Below are positions 1-8,574 of a DNA stretch of 64,000 nt, piece by piece. The position numbers were made by a program, and so were the translations under genes. The notes below the pieces were generated by a model that worked only from the letters and a program-made list of their open reading frames with translations, had not been told where the DNA came from and did not search any database. This DNA is from Levilactobacillus wangkuiensis. GTDB taxonomy: Bacteria; Bacillota; Bacilli; Lactobacillales; Lactobacillaceae. The stretch's first letter is position 1. Each line of letters starts with the position of its first letter. The stretch lies in the NCBI RefSeq assembly GCF_016861605.1, contig NZ_BOLM01000003.1, forward strand, positions 1 to 64,000, in the 5' to 3' direction.

Positions 1-71
1 GTCACCTAACCAATACCCGAAACACTTCACTGTAAATCGTTAATTTAACAACATTCTTATTGACAAGCCGT

Positions 72-117
72 AGAAAAAGAGCGCCCTCTTCCCAGATGAC
101 TTGGTGAAGAGGGCGCT
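72..117 (-). terminator. Intrinsic terminator of the antitoxin gene
   Basis: A perfect 12-bp stem (AGCGCCCTCTTC with GAAGAGGGCGCT, 80-117) is followed on the minus strand by a T-rich tract. It begins 7 nt after the stop codon of the antitoxin gene, leaving no room for a co-transcribed toxin. Confidence 0.9.
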
Positions 118-123
118 ACTGTC

Positions 124-399
124 CTATGACGGTTCGACTTCTGCCGGTTCCGTCACCATTTCCTGGCTCACGACGGCGGCAGCTTCCTTTTGCTCAGCGG
201 TTGCCTGTAACCAGGCCCGGCTTTCTAGGTGACTCAAAATAAACTGATTTTCCAGCAGATTACTGTACTCCTCCACGGAAATCAGTACGACGTTATGCTT
301 GTTCTTACGAGTAATCATCAAAGGTTCTTGATTATTGGTCACTCGCTTCATGTAGTGCTTTAACTTCTTCCGGAAAAACGCGTAACTCGTTGCGTCCAT
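124..399 (-). CDS. Phd/YefM-family antitoxin (orphan)
   Basis: 91-aa protein of the Phd/YefM type. The N-terminal half has the family pattern of a DNA-binding antitoxin (DATSYAFFRKKLKHYMKRV, then the strand pair around PLMITRKNKHNVVLISVEEY); the C-terminal third, rich in Glu and Ala, is where such antitoxins bind their toxin. A longer reading begins at 420, but GGGGAGGG lies 6 nt before the ATG at 399, so I start there. The usual YoeB/Txe RNase gene is missing: a strong terminator follows at once and no toxin-like ORF lies upstream. It may be a solitary regulator or the remnant of a toxin-antitoxin pair. Confidence 0.85.
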   Translation of the reverse strand: MDATSYAFFRKKLKHYMKRVTNNQEPLMITRKNKHNVVLISVEEYSNLLENQFILSHLESRAWLQATAEQKEAAAVVSQEMVTEPAEVEPS

Positions 400-420
400 A
401 ATGTCCCTCCCCAGGTTCAT

Positions 421-713
421 TGCTGCTGGTCTAAGTCAATCAGTTCTGGCACCACGCTTGTCTGACAATCATCATCAGACTCTCACACGTCATCAGTTGC
501 TGGTCATCCCCTGAGCGCGCAACAAACCCGGTTCCGGCCGAAGGACCTGCCGGGTTGCTTTTCCCAGGAAAATGATTGCTCCCCCTCACCAATGATTACC
601 CCAATGTTAACGGATAAAGTCCCCGACGTATAGCCCATTTACACAACATTTACATACAAATTTTGCAATAATGAAAGCACGGAAATCCTTGTATAACAGC
701 ATTTATACGATCA
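421..713. other. Intergenic region with one hairpin
   Basis: No gene seen. A hairpin at about 519-565 (an ACCCGG/CCGGGT stem with an inner GGTTCC/GGACC) is followed by CTTTT on the plus strand and could be a terminator, but I could not assign a transcript to it. Confidence 0.4.
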
Positions 714-745
714 CAAAAAAAGCCGAGAGCTTTCACTCCCGACCT
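714..745 (-). terminator. Intrinsic terminator of the serine hydrolase gene
   Basis: On the minus strand GTCGGGAG pairs with CTCTCGGC (two G-T pairs), followed by seven Ts, 6 nt after the stop codon at 751. Confidence 0.85.
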
Positions 746-750
746 AGTCA

Positions 751-1575
751 TTAACGATGTTGATTCAAATAAGTGACCGTGTCCCGACCCAAGCGGTTCA
801 TGGCGTGATATTGCTGATATTGATTGCCCTGTTGTGCCATCACCACGACCGTGTAGGTGCCGTGGGACGTCTTAAACAGACTCGCATCGTTCTGGACACC
901 CTTGGCTGGGAACTCCCCCGTCTTGTTGTACACGGCGGCGTGCGTCACCAGCTTAGGCAGTTTGCTATGATTCTTGCAATGATGTAACAGGTTCATCATT
1001 TGCTTATCCCGGGTTTTCCCTAACAACTTATGTTGCGAGACTAACGTTAAGAACCTGGTCAAATCATGCACTGATGTGTAATTGTCATGCCCGCGACTGA
1101 TTGCCCGCGTATCCATCATGTACCGCTTTAAATGCGTGTGCTTAAAGCCATACTGCTTAGCGGTCTTGTTGACCAATTTGAACCCACCTAGCCGATGGAT
1201 CAAGGCGTTGGTAGCCGTGTTGTCGGAATTATAAATCATCCGTTTCAAATTAGTCTTCACCGTCTTCGTTAATTTCAAATGGTGATTCTGGGCCCGTTTG
1301 AAAATCGTCAGCATTACATACACCTTAATGGTACTGGCCGAACGCTGCGCCTGGACCTTGTGATTGCCCGTGGTCACGCTTAGTGGTCGCTGGCCCAACC
1401 GCGTGACCTGGACCGACCACCGGCCGTGAACCGGTGCCATGTCCCGTTTGATTACCTTCTTAATGGCCGTTTTTTCGTGTGAGACCGTCGTTGCCTGGGC
1501 CGTTACCGTGGACCCCAATAGCCCTAACGCTAAGGCACCCACAATGCCGAGTCTAAGCCATTTTTTCACTGTCAT
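751..1575 (-). CDS. Secreted class A beta-lactamase-like serine hydrolase
   Basis: 274 aa with a signal peptide (KKWLRLGIVGALALGLLGS, cleavage probably after TAQA). It has the three active-site motifs of the penicillin-binding/class A beta-lactamase fold in order: STIK (Ser-x-x-Lys, about residue 83), SDN (about 118) and KTG (about 218). In lactobacilli such proteins are usually cell-surface serine hydrolases of uncertain substrate rather than resistance enzymes, and nothing here indicates resistance. GGAGG lies 11 nt before the ATG. The lipoprotein gene ends 54 nt upstream with no terminator between, so the two may be co-transcribed. Confidence 0.85.
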   Translation of the reverse strand: MTVKKWLRLGIVGALALGLLGSTVTAQATTVSHEKTAIKKVIKRDMAPVHGRWSVQVTRLGQRPLSVTTGNHKVQAQRSASTIKVYVMLTIFKRAQNHHLKLTKTVKTNLKRMIYNSDNTATNALIHRLGGFKLVNKTAKQYGFKHTHLKRYMMDTRAISRGHDNYTSVHDLTRFLTLVSQHKLLGKTRDKQMMNLLHHCKNHSKLPKLVTHAAVYNKTGEFPAKGVQNDASLFKTSHGTYTVVVMAQQGNQYQQYHAMNRLGRDTVTYLNQHR

Positions 1576-1629
1576 CCTTACTCATTCCTCCAAGGCCGGC
1601 CCATCAAATTTCACGTGAGTCCGCGCGAT

Positions 1630-2904
1630 TTATTTGCCATATTCTGTGGCGATAACTTTACTGTCACCCGTCGTGTTGTCGGTCAATTCACCCTTCGAAT
1701 TGATGCCGTACCACCCCACTGTTGGGTCCACCATCTCCGTGACCCCTTGCTTCTTCATGTTCTCTGTGCTGTGATTTTCCTTGACCCGAATCGTCAGCGT
1801 GCCATCATCATTCGTGGTTTGCGTGAAAAACATGTCCCGAATCGTGATGTGCTTGCCCGCGTAATCCTGCTTCAAGTGTAACCAGATCCACTGGTCGACC
1901 TGATCAGTCGTTAAATTATGCGTGTCCACCGCACTAGTCGCGTCCGAACTACTGCTAGTGCTGGTCGTGGTGGAACTCGCGCGACGCTCACTAGAACTTG
2001 CTGTCGTGGTATCCCCCTTTTGAGCAGCCGCAGCGCCATAGGTCCGGTCGGCCTTGGCCTGCGTGGCCGTCAGCTGAGTCATCGCTGGGATATTCCCAAA
2101 CACCCCGATCAACTTCAGCCGGTCGTTTGTCAGCTTCACGCGATAAACGTTTAAGGCCACTTTAGTTCCAATGCCATACGACTTCAACCAATAATTATGA
2201 TGTGCCAATTTCTTATAGGAAGCCTGGTGATTAACACCCCAACCGGCGCCCTCAGAAACCAATTCCTTATGCTGATTATAGGTGTCATTGCGCCCATCTA
2301 ACCTGTCAGTATTCACGTAGAAAGTCGTCCGCATAAACGCAGCACTCGACGATTCATAGGCGCCAGCCGGATCAACGAGACCACCCGGATGATAGCGCTT
2401 AGCCGCGTATAGATCCGTTTGCCAGGTGCCCTTTAATTCTTCAGGCACCCCTGTCGTCCATCCCTTGCCGTTATCGCCTACGATAAAATTACGATTGAAC
2501 CTTGGTGACGTACTCTTCAGATTATAGGCCTGCTTGGCGTCGTCCAGCCAACTAAAGGTGACCGTGGCCGTCTGCTTTTGGGGCAGCTTGACCGTTAACT
2601 TCTTAAGGCCATCCTGTGACTTGACGCCGGTGATGATGCCCTTAATCACGGTGCGTTTGTTAGTCGTCAACGCCCACCGCCAATGATTCTGATGATACGT
2701 GAACCGTGAGTAGGTCACCTGCTGATTGGTGCGGGTCCCCGCATCCTCTGCCGAACTCTTTCGCACCGGCTGCAGCAACGTTGTCAGTTTTGATGGTTGT
2801 GGTTGATCGGCCAGTTTCTGCTGCGTGGTGGATTTCGCACGGCAACCGCTTACAATCACGACCGCCACTAGGGCGAGGCCGAGTAACTTCGCTTTCGTTT
2901 GCAT
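1630..2904 (-). CDS. Lipoprotein with Ser/Thr linker, unknown function
   Basis: 424 aa. I start at the ATG at 2904 because AGGGGAG precedes it and because this gives a lipoprotein signal peptide (QTKAKLLGLALVAVVIVSGC, lipobox VSGC); the ORF stays open 210 nt further upstream. The mature protein has an N-terminal domain of about 240 residues, a Ser/Thr linker (around TTASSSERRASSTTTSTSSS) and a C-terminal domain of about 95 residues rich in beta-like sequence. I do not recognise either domain. The Cys should be diacylated and hold it on the outer membrane face. The neighbouring secreted hydrolase suggests a cell-envelope role. Confidence 0.8.
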   Translation of the reverse strand: MQTKAKLLGLALVAVVIVSGCRAKSTTQQKLADQPQPSKLTTLLQPVRKSSAEDAGTRTNQQVTYSRFTYHQNHWRWALTTNKRTVIKGIITGVKSQDGLKKLTVKLPQKQTATVTFSWLDDAKQAYNLKSTSPRFNRNFIVGDNGKGWTTGVPEELKGTWQTDLYAAKRYHPGGLVDPAGAYESSSAAFMRTTFYVNTDRLDGRNDTYNQHKELVSEGAGWGVNHQASYKKLAHHNYWLKSYGIGTKVALNVYRVKLTNDRLKLIGVFGNIPAMTQLTATQAKADRTYGAAAAQKGDTTTASSSERRASSTTTSTSSSSDATSAVDTHNLTTDQVDQWIWLHLKQDYAGKHITIRDMFFTQTTNDDGTLTIRVKENHSTENMKKQGVTEMVDPTVGWYGINSKGELTDNTTGDSKVIATEYGK

Positions 2905-2995
2905 GAGTAGCTCCCCTATCTTTTTGTCCGTTTGCCAAACAGTGCCGACACTCGTCATCCAAGTCTCAGCACCGTCGTGGTCCCTACCATATGTA

Positions 2996-3250
2996 CTAGT
3001 TTTTGTTCTCGCTGATGACCCGCTTGACCCACCGCTGTGAATAGCCATACTTGTCGGCCAGCTGCTTCTCCGACATCTGCGGATACTTTTCTTGGATAGC
3101 CGCAACGGTCCCATTTCGGTCGTAAAGCTTCATTGGTAGGTTCAACTGGGTCCCGCGAAATTCCTGGTAAAATTTGAGCATTTCGTCGGTTCCCAGCAGT
3201 TCATTGAGCTTTTTATAAACGCCTTGCAGCGCATCTGTATCAATATCCAT
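2996..3250 (-). CDS. Mor-like small transcriptional regulator, copy 1
   Basis: 84 aa. The C-terminal half (QLADKYGYSQRWVKRVISEN) is a helix-turn-helix, and the middle segment EFRGTQLNLPMKLYDRN is typical of the Mor-activator-like family, short DNA-binding proteins common in lactobacilli. I start at the ATG at 3250, giving the same N-terminal layout as the neighbouring paralogue; upstream codons (rich in Cys and Asn) look non-coding. The ribosome-binding site is weak (AAGG, about 13 nt away). It is followed by the lipoprotein gene 91 nt downstream. Target unknown. Confidence 0.75.
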   Translation of the reverse strand: MDIDTDALQGVYKKLNELLGTDEMLKFYQEFRGTQLNLPMKLYDRNGTVAAIQEKYPQMSEKQLADKYGYSQRWVKRVISENKN

Positions 3251-3384
3251 AGTTTTTTCAAGCCTTCCCAGTTGTTTAAAGATTCTTAAACAAAGGTTAG
3301 CAAATTTTAGTGGCAAATAGTAATAGCTTCGACACCTATCATAGCATACACAGTTATTTGCTGGGTTGATTGTACAGTTGCACG

Positions 3385-3657
3385 TCAAATACCGTCGTTT
3401 TTATTTTCGTGCTGAAGGTACTTGCGCACGGTGCGCTCCGCCAGCTGGTACTGCGCACTCAATTCATGCACCGAAGCGCCTGCGGAATAGTCGCCGTGAA
3501 TCCGCTCCTGCAAGGCCTCACGCCGCATCAACCGCATTGGGAAGTTGACCGTACTTCCCCGAAAATCCTTAAAAACTTTAAGCGTATTTTCCTCACCAAT
3601 CAACTCGGCCAAGTCCTGGTAAATCGCCTGCCAATCCTCTTTTGCCATGTCGTCCAC
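3385..3657 (-). CDS. Mor-like small transcriptional regulator, copy 2
   Basis: 90 aa, clearly paralogous to the gene just downstream: DFRGSTVNFPMRLMRREAL here against EFRGTQLNLPMKLYDRNGTV there, followed by a helix-turn-helix (HELSAQYQLAERTVRKYLQ). The start is GTG at 3657 or ATG at 3648; AGAAGG fits GTG at short spacing, so the choice is open. The two copies probably arose by tandem duplication. Confidence 0.75.
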   Translation of the reverse strand: MDDMAKEDWQAIYQDLAELIGEENTLKVFKDFRGSTVNFPMRLMRREALQERIHGDYSAGASVHELSAQYQLAERTVRKYLQHENKNDGI

Positions 3658-3751
3658 CGCCCTTCTCTTAAAATTTTTGCTTACTTACAGTCTAAACTAT
3701 TCTGGGGCTTGGGTGTCCACTTATTTTCACAAGACGCGCACTTTTTGCGAA

Positions 3752-3783
3752 ATAAAAAGAATCCGTCACTTATTGGCGAATTC
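3752..3783 (-). terminator. Terminator of the small secreted protein pair
   Basis: Imperfect hairpin (GAATTCGCC against GACGGATTC) followed by TTTTTA on the minus strand, 16 nt past the stop codon at 3799. Confidence 0.65.
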
Positions 3784-3798
3784 TTCTTAGGAAATAAC

Positions 3799-4287
3799 TT
3801 AGAACGCTAAATGCTTTTGAATCGATAGTGGCGCAAAATATTGATGTTTCGTTTTAAAGTGCGTAAAGACCACCGGCTTCAGACTGGGATCCTGTTGGGG
3901 CGAGGCAATCACAGTCCGCTTCTTGCCGCGAATCTTCATGGTCATGGTAAAGTAACTAGCAGTATCAGCGGGATGCGTTTTACTGTTGAAATTGTATACT
4001 GCGCGCTTCCCCTTTTGTGACCACTTGGTAATCGTCAGACTTGGCAATGTATATTTAGATTGATTACCAAACCTAGAGGTGACCTGATGCTTCTTGATGA
4101 CCAATTTGTACATGCCATCCTTCTTGCCCATGTATTGGTACCAGGTTCCCCGCATCTTTTTGGGCGTTGCTTTTACCGTCCGATACTTTGTTGTAGCTGC
4201 CTGTGCGGTGGTGCCTACATTAAGCGCACTGCCACCAACCAGCGTTGCCAATACAATAACAAAACTAATTAAAAATTTCTTCATCAT
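3799..4287 (-). CDS. Small secreted basic protein, copy 1
   Basis: 162 aa with a signal peptide (MMKKFLISFVIVLATLVGGS, cleavage near TTAQA). The mature part is lysine-rich and probably all beta. It shares the block KATPKKMRGTWYQYMGKKDG with the next gene, so the two are paralogues. AGGAAGG overlaps the upstream gene's stop codon and stands 9-10 nt before the start, indicating one operon with translational coupling. The MRGTW segment followed by YKLVIKKH resembles a lipocalin-like strand start, but I do not claim a fold. Function unknown; located outside the cell or at the wall. Confidence 0.75.
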   Translation of the reverse strand: MMKKFLISFVIVLATLVGGSALNVGTTAQAATTKYRTVKATPKKMRGTWYQYMGKKDGMYKLVIKKHQVTSRFGNQSKYTLPSLTITKWSQKGKRAVYNFNSKTHPADTASYFTMTMKIRGKKRTVIASPQQDPSLKPVVFTHFKTKHQYFAPLSIQKHLAF

Positions 4288-4298
4288 TAACGACCTTC

Positions 4299-4790
4299 CT
4301 ACTGGGTAATTGAATCAGGGCGCTTGTTCAATACTTTCTGAGAAACAGTATAAGTTCGCTTAGGCTTAGTCTTCGTGAAGACGTTTGGATTAATACCAGC
4401 ACCTTGAGGAAGCTCAACTAAGACATGCCGCTTCTTCCCATTAATCTTCTTTGTATAATTAAAAAGAACTGTTCCACCACTTGGAGCCGTTTTACTATCA
4501 AATCCATACAAAGCAAGTTTTCCTTTTTGATAATCCTTCGTCACATCTAGCTTTTTGATTAAGGAATTCTGATCATCATATTTGTAATTGAACGAATGCT
4601 TCTTAATGACAATCTTAAACATACCGCGCTTAGCATCCTTATGGTACCAAGTTCCACGCATCTTTTTAGGGGTAGCTTTCAAGTGCGTAAATTTGGTTTT
4701 AGCTGCCTGCGCCGTCGTCCCCGGCGTCACCGCGCTACCCCCAACGATTGCGGCCAAAACGACCACCAAGCTGATCAAAAACTTCTTCAT
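4299..4790 (-). CDS. Small secreted basic protein, copy 2
   Basis: 163 aa. The open frame extends to 4904, but the ATG at 4790 has GGGAG 9 nt before it and begins a clean signal peptide (MKKFLISLVVVLAAIVGGSA) nearly identical to that of the neighbouring paralogue. The mature N-terminus (KATPKKMRGTWY) and the positions of KIVIKKH and INGKKRHV match the paralogue; the C-termini differ. This is the first gene of the two-gene operon. Function unknown. Confidence 0.8.
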   Translation of the reverse strand: MKKFLISLVVVLAAIVGGSAVTPGTTAQAAKTKFTHLKATPKKMRGTWYHKDAKRGMFKIVIKKHSFNYKYDDQNSLIKKLDVTKDYQKGKLALYGFDSKTAPSGGTVLFNYTKKINGKKRHVLVELPQGAGINPNVFTKTKPKRTYTVSQKVLNKRPDSITQ

Positions 4791-4906
4791 GCCCGACATC
4801 TCCCATTTATTATGTATGGCAATGATTTTGCCAATAATTGGTTCAACCACCACCCCATAAGGATACACCTGGAGCCGCAAAAAGCGTAGTCGAAATTTTT
4901 TCACTA

Positions 4907-4943
4907 AAAATGGCGCTCAGTCCCATCGGACCGGCGCCATTTT
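4907..4943. terminator. Hairpin terminator, usable on both strands
   Basis: AAAATGGCGC pairs perfectly with GCGCCATTTT around a 17-nt loop. It lies between the stop codon at 4953 and the start of the small secreted protein operon at 4790, and has A/T tracts on both sides. Confidence 0.85.
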
Positions 4944-4952
4944 GGCTAATCA

Positions 4953-6041
4953 TTACCAATTTAAAGAATTACTAGTTAATATTTCTGGGTTGTGGTTACT
5001 CATCAGATAGGCCTGACCGTTGTCGCCAAAGGTCAGCCCCTCGAACTCCCGGGTCGAGTCGAAGCCCGTCCAAGTCACATCATTGCTGGTCAACTGCCCC
5101 AGCTTGGATACTGGTAAGCTGGCAATCGAATCGTCGGCCACCAGGTATAACCGGTTGTTGTGCGGGTTGTACGCCATGCTTTGCACGCAGGTGCCCGGGC
5201 CGTGTTCCAAAATCTGCTTGGTCAATTGAAAATGCACGTGGTTATTTTGAATCGTTCCCTGATAAAGGTAGACGTTCACGGGGTCGGGGCGCGTCCAGAA
5301 GTAGGCGTGGCCGGCCTGGTCAAAGGCCAAGACGTGCCCACCAGGAACGTTGAGCGTCTTGGACTTCAGCCGAAACTGAATCTTGTGGACCGGCGTCAAC
5401 GTGCTGGCACTGATTTGTTGGAGCACGCCGTACTTACTGAGGTTGACCCGCGGCGCCGACTCCTTGTCGCACCACATGTAAAACTTCTGCGTAGCCCAAT
5501 CGTAGGCTAAGGATTGGCCGTGACCGGTCGCAAACGCGGGCCCCACCTTGATGGCCGCCCGAATCTGCTTTTCCTGTGCGGATTGGTTAGCCGCGGTCGT
5601 GTAGACCATCTGAATCTGCCGTGGTGTCGCGTTCAGTTGCGCCAAGGCCGACATGTCAAACCGCACGATGCGGCCACGATTCTGCCAAGCCGTGGGACAG
5701 TAGACCACGTAGAGGTACTGTCCGACCACCGCGGAACTCTGCGGGTCACCCCACGCCTGGTGTTGGTACCCCGGAATTGGCAACAGGTATTTCGTAGTAA
5801 AGGTGACCGCACTGCCCTGATCACTAGCAATCGTGTTCACCCCATGCGGATTGGTGGCATTGGCATAGGCCGTGGGTACCGTGACGAAATGAACCTGGGC
5901 ATCATCCAACGACGTCAAATTTTTCGGTGTGGCCAAAGCCGCGACCGACTGCTTCACCAACGTGTCCGCCTGTGCGGGAACCGCCATCCCCATCAATCCC
6001 AAACTGAGGATTAACGCCCCGAGTAAATGAATTCTTCGCAT
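4953..6041 (-). CDS. Secreted beta-propeller-like protein, copy 1
   Basis: 362 aa with a signal peptide (HLLGALILSLGLMGMAVPAQA). The mature part has repeating Gly/Tyr/Trp-rich segments (YLYVVYCPTAW, GHGQSLAYDW, GGHVLAFDQAGHAYFW, VQSMAYNPHNNRLYLV, EFEGLTFGDNGQAYLM) spaced like the blades of a beta-propeller; the fold is my inference. It is a full-length paralogue of the upstream gene, which it matches end to end. No catalytic motif recognised. The ribosome-binding site GAGGG is just before the ATG. Confidence 0.75.
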   Translation of the reverse strand: MRRIHLLGALILSLGLMGMAVPAQADTLVKQSVAALATPKNLTSLDDAQVHFVTVPTAYANATNPHGVNTIASDQGSAVTFTTKYLLPIPGYQHQAWGDPQSSAVVGQYLYVVYCPTAWQNRGRIVRFDMSALAQLNATPRQIQMVYTTAANQSAQEKQIRAAIKVGPAFATGHGQSLAYDWATQKFYMWCDKESAPRVNLSKYGVLQQISASTLTPVHKIQFRLKSKTLNVPGGHVLAFDQAGHAYFWTRPDPVNVYLYQGTIQNNHVHFQLTKQILEHGPGTCVQSMAYNPHNNRLYLVADDSIASLPVSKLGQLTSNDVTWTGFDSTREFEGLTFGDNGQAYLMSNHNPEILTSNSLNW

Positions 6042-6126
6042 AATCCCTCACCCCTCAATGTTTTCAGCCAGTATACTGCACTGGCCGCCAACTAGCGGAG
6101 ATAAGGATTTTCTCAACTTGCTAAAC

Positions 6127-7215
6127 TTACCAACTGACCCGGTTGCCCCGCAGGATTTCCGGATTGTGATTGGTCAACAGGTAGGCGTGCCCACCCTTGG
6201 TAAACGTCAGGCCTTCAAATTCCCGTTTGGATGAGAACTTGGTCCAGCGCACGTTGTTCTTGGTCAGATGGCCCTTGCCGGAGAGCTTGCTGACGGGCAC
6301 ACTGGCGATGGAATCGTCGGCCACCAGGTAAACCCGGTTGGTGTGCGGGTTGTACCCCATACTCTGCACGTGGGTGCCCGGACCGTGTTTTAAAATCTGC
6401 CGCGTCAGTCGGAATTTCACGTGGTGCTTCGAGATGCTCCCCTGATAAATGTAGGCCTGGTGCGTCGTTGGTCGACTCCAGAAGTAGGCCCGGCCCTGTT
6501 TATCAAACGTTAACACGTGCCCGCCCGGCACCGCAAACCGCTTGTGCTTCAGGCGGAACCGAATTTGATACCGCGGCGTCAAGGTGTTGGCCTTGATCTG
6601 CTTGATGTACCCGTACTGATTGACGGGCGTGGCCGCCGACTTCTCCTTGTCACACCACATATAAAGATGATGATTCTTCCAGTTATACGCCAACGACTGA
6701 CCGTGCCCGGTTTCAAAGGGCTTCCCAACCTTAACAGCCGCATGACTGGCAAGTTGGGCCTTGGCGTTACTGGTGTAGGCCGTCTGTAATTGCTGCGGCG
6801 TCAGACCCAGTTTATTCAGCTTTTTCATATCATAACGCACGATGCGCCCACGATTGTGCCAAGCCGTGGGACAGTATAAAACGTAGAGATAACGGCCATT
6901 GGTGGTCAAGCCCTGAGGATTCCCCCAGGCCTGATTGTGATAGCCAGGCAGCGGTAACAGATATTTTGTTTTAAAGGTGATTGCCGTCCCCCGGCTACGT
7001 TTGATGGTGTTGATACCATGCGTATTCTTGGCGTGCTGATAATTTTTGGGTGCTTTAACGTAGTGCACGCGAGAATTATTCACGTGCCGCATCCGCCCCA
7101 CGCTTAAAGCGGATGACTTCTGGTGATACGTCCCGTAAGCCTGCGCGGTCGTACTGCCGCCCAGCCCCAAGCTGACGGCCACCAATACCATTAAACCCCA
7201 ATGTAGCTTTTTCAT
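6127..7215 (-). CDS. Secreted beta-propeller-like protein, copy 2
   Basis: 362 aa. I start at the ATG at 7215 with GAGGGG 8 nt before it; a TTG six nt further out would add two residues. With this start it has exactly the same length as its downstream paralogue, with the same blade-like segments (YLYVLYCPTAW, GHGQSLAYNW, GGHVLTFDKQGRAYFW, EFEGLTFTKGGHAYLL). The signal peptide ends near STTAQA. The surface is more basic (many K, R, H) than in copy 1, which may reflect wall binding. The 85-nt gap holds no terminator, so one transcript is likely. Confidence 0.75.
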   Translation of the reverse strand: MKKLHWGLMVLVAVSLGLGGSTTAQAYGTYHQKSSALSVGRMRHVNNSRVHYVKAPKNYQHAKNTHGINTIKRSRGTAITFKTKYLLPLPGYHNQAWGNPQGLTTNGRYLYVLYCPTAWHNRGRIVRYDMKKLNKLGLTPQQLQTAYTSNAKAQLASHAAVKVGKPFETGHGQSLAYNWKNHHLYMWCDKEKSAATPVNQYGYIKQIKANTLTPRYQIRFRLKHKRFAVPGGHVLTFDKQGRAYFWSRPTTHQAYIYQGSISKHHVKFRLTRQILKHGPGTHVQSMGYNPHTNRVYLVADDSIASVPVSKLSGKGHLTKNNVRWTKFSSKREFEGLTFTKGGHAYLLTNHNPEILRGNRVSW

Positions 7216-7529
7216 GATCAAATCCCCTCAACATTTTTTCGTTTTACAAACCTGCACACTGTTTGAATCCAAACCTTTTACAACGAATAATTGCCTACCA
7301 AATCAGTTCATGCAAAATACCACGACATTAACTGAAAATATCGCGGACAACTGCCAAACAATCAATATCCCGTAATCTGTTTAGCTGTCATTTTCACCAG
7401 CCCGGAGACACTGACAACGACAGTTTAACCAATCCCAAAAGCATTTATTATATTAATTATATCGCAAGCATTCCTGGCAAACAAAGATTCTGCTAATGTG
7501 ATGCATTCAACATTACTAACTGGCTAAGG
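7216..7529. other. AT-rich intergenic region
   Basis: No gene, RNA or repeat recognised. It should contain the promoter of the minus-strand secreted protein pair, but no clear -35/-10 pair stood out. Confidence 0.4.
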
Positions 7530-7567
7530 CAAAATAAAAGGAACCCGGCAGCCTGCCAGATTCCTTT
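7530..7567 (-). terminator. Intrinsic terminator of luxS
   Basis: On the minus strand AAAGGAA and TGGCAG pair with CTGCC and TTCCTTT, followed by TTTTATTTT, about 21 nt after the luxS stop codon. Confidence 0.85.
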
Positions 7568-7588
7568 GGGGTTTGCGTTTAACCTAAT

Positions 7589-8062
7589 CTAGATAACCTC
7601 ACGCTTGAATGGGTCCTTAGAAATACCCTTGTCCAGGATATCCTTGCTCCATTCCTTAGCGGAGAACAGACTGTGGTCGCGGTAGTTCCCACAGCTGTAT
7701 TTGTCAGTGCCTTGAACGTCTTTCCATTCCGTATCAAAGGCAATCCGGTGCAGAGAAGCCTTCAAAGCTTTGGCAACTTCTTCAGTGGATTGTTCGCCCC
7801 AGGTGATCAAATGGAACCCGGTCCGGCAACCAAATGGTGAGCAATCAATGACGCCAGACATTTCATCACGCAGGTAACCTGCCAGTAAATGTTCAATCGT
7901 ATGTAACCCAGCCGTTGGAATAGCGTTTTCGTTAGGTTGAACTAATCGTAAATCAAAGTTAGAAATGACGTCGCCCTTGGTCCCTGTTTCCCGAGTAATC
8001 AACCGAACGTAAGGTGCTTTAACAGCTGTGTGATCCAAAGTAAAACTTTCAACTTTTGCCAT
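7589..8062 (-). CDS. luxS: S-ribosylhomocysteine lyase LuxS
   Basis: 157 aa, the normal family length. It cleaves S-ribosylhomocysteine to homocysteine and DPD, the precursor of autoinducer AI-2, in the cytoplasmic activated methyl cycle. The metal-site motif HTIEHLL (about residues 56-62), the [12 protein letters not shown] segment with the catalytic Cys (about 83) and the third metal ligand in CGNYRDHSL (about 126) are all present. AAGGGAG precedes the ATG. It is a single gene with its own terminator. A cloverleaf repeat begins about 70 nt upstream of the start. Confidence 0.98.
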   Translation of the reverse strand: MAKVESFTLDHTAVKAPYVRLITRETGTKGDVISNFDLRLVQPNENAIPTAGLHTIEHLLAGYLRDEMSGVIDCSPFGCRTGFHLITWGEQSTEEVAKALKASLHRIAFDTEWKDVQGTDKYSCGNYRDHSLFSAKEWSKDILDKGISKDPFKREVI

Positions 8063-8134
8063 TATTTGCCAACTCCCTTTTCATTATATATGTTAATAAC
8101 CAGTTTGGTGTGGGTTATCAAAAGTGTTTCTACT

Positions 8135-8313
8135 CGCCTCCGGCATGGTGAAAATGGACCGGAACGCTGTGGGCGAACGCCCGGAGCCACAGAGCGGTCT
8201 CCGAGCTTATTTTGAGCCTCACAAATCGAGTCTCAAAAATATCAGTTTCCTAAGCAGCCAAGCTGCTAAGGAAACTCCCACGGCTAAGCCCATTTTCACC
8301 ATACCTGCGGCTA
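8135..8313 (-). repeat. Cloverleaf repeat, family B
   Basis: Read on the minus strand: closing stem GTGAAAATGG with CCATTTTCAC; arm 1 AGTTTCCTTAGCAG with CTGCTTAGGAAACT (one T-T mismatch); arm 2 starting TTTGAG; arm 3 CGGAGACCG...GGCTCCG. It lies in the divergent spacer between luxS and the LCP gene, upstream of luxS. Confidence 0.85.
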
Positions 8314-8574
8314 ACACTGGATTAGCCCACACGAAACTTGTTAACGATACTTCCTTTACTGTACACCAAAGTAACCGCTACCGGCCACTAATTTCTTTTA
8401 GGGAATTATAACCATTTTTGTAAACGCTGATCTGCCAGCAACTTGGCTACATTCAGATAGGATTCACTAGGACATAATTGCCCTACTTGAAAATTAAGCG
8501 ATAGTCATCTAGTTCTGTAATGCCCGCACAATCTGGCAGCCACCAACCAATTTTTCCTGCCGGCTAAGTCAACG

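Noticed and set aside
751-1575. Beta-lactamase resistance gene
   Set aside because: STIK, SDN and KTG motifs are present, but secreted serine hydrolases of this type are ordinary in lactobacilli and there is no mobile context.
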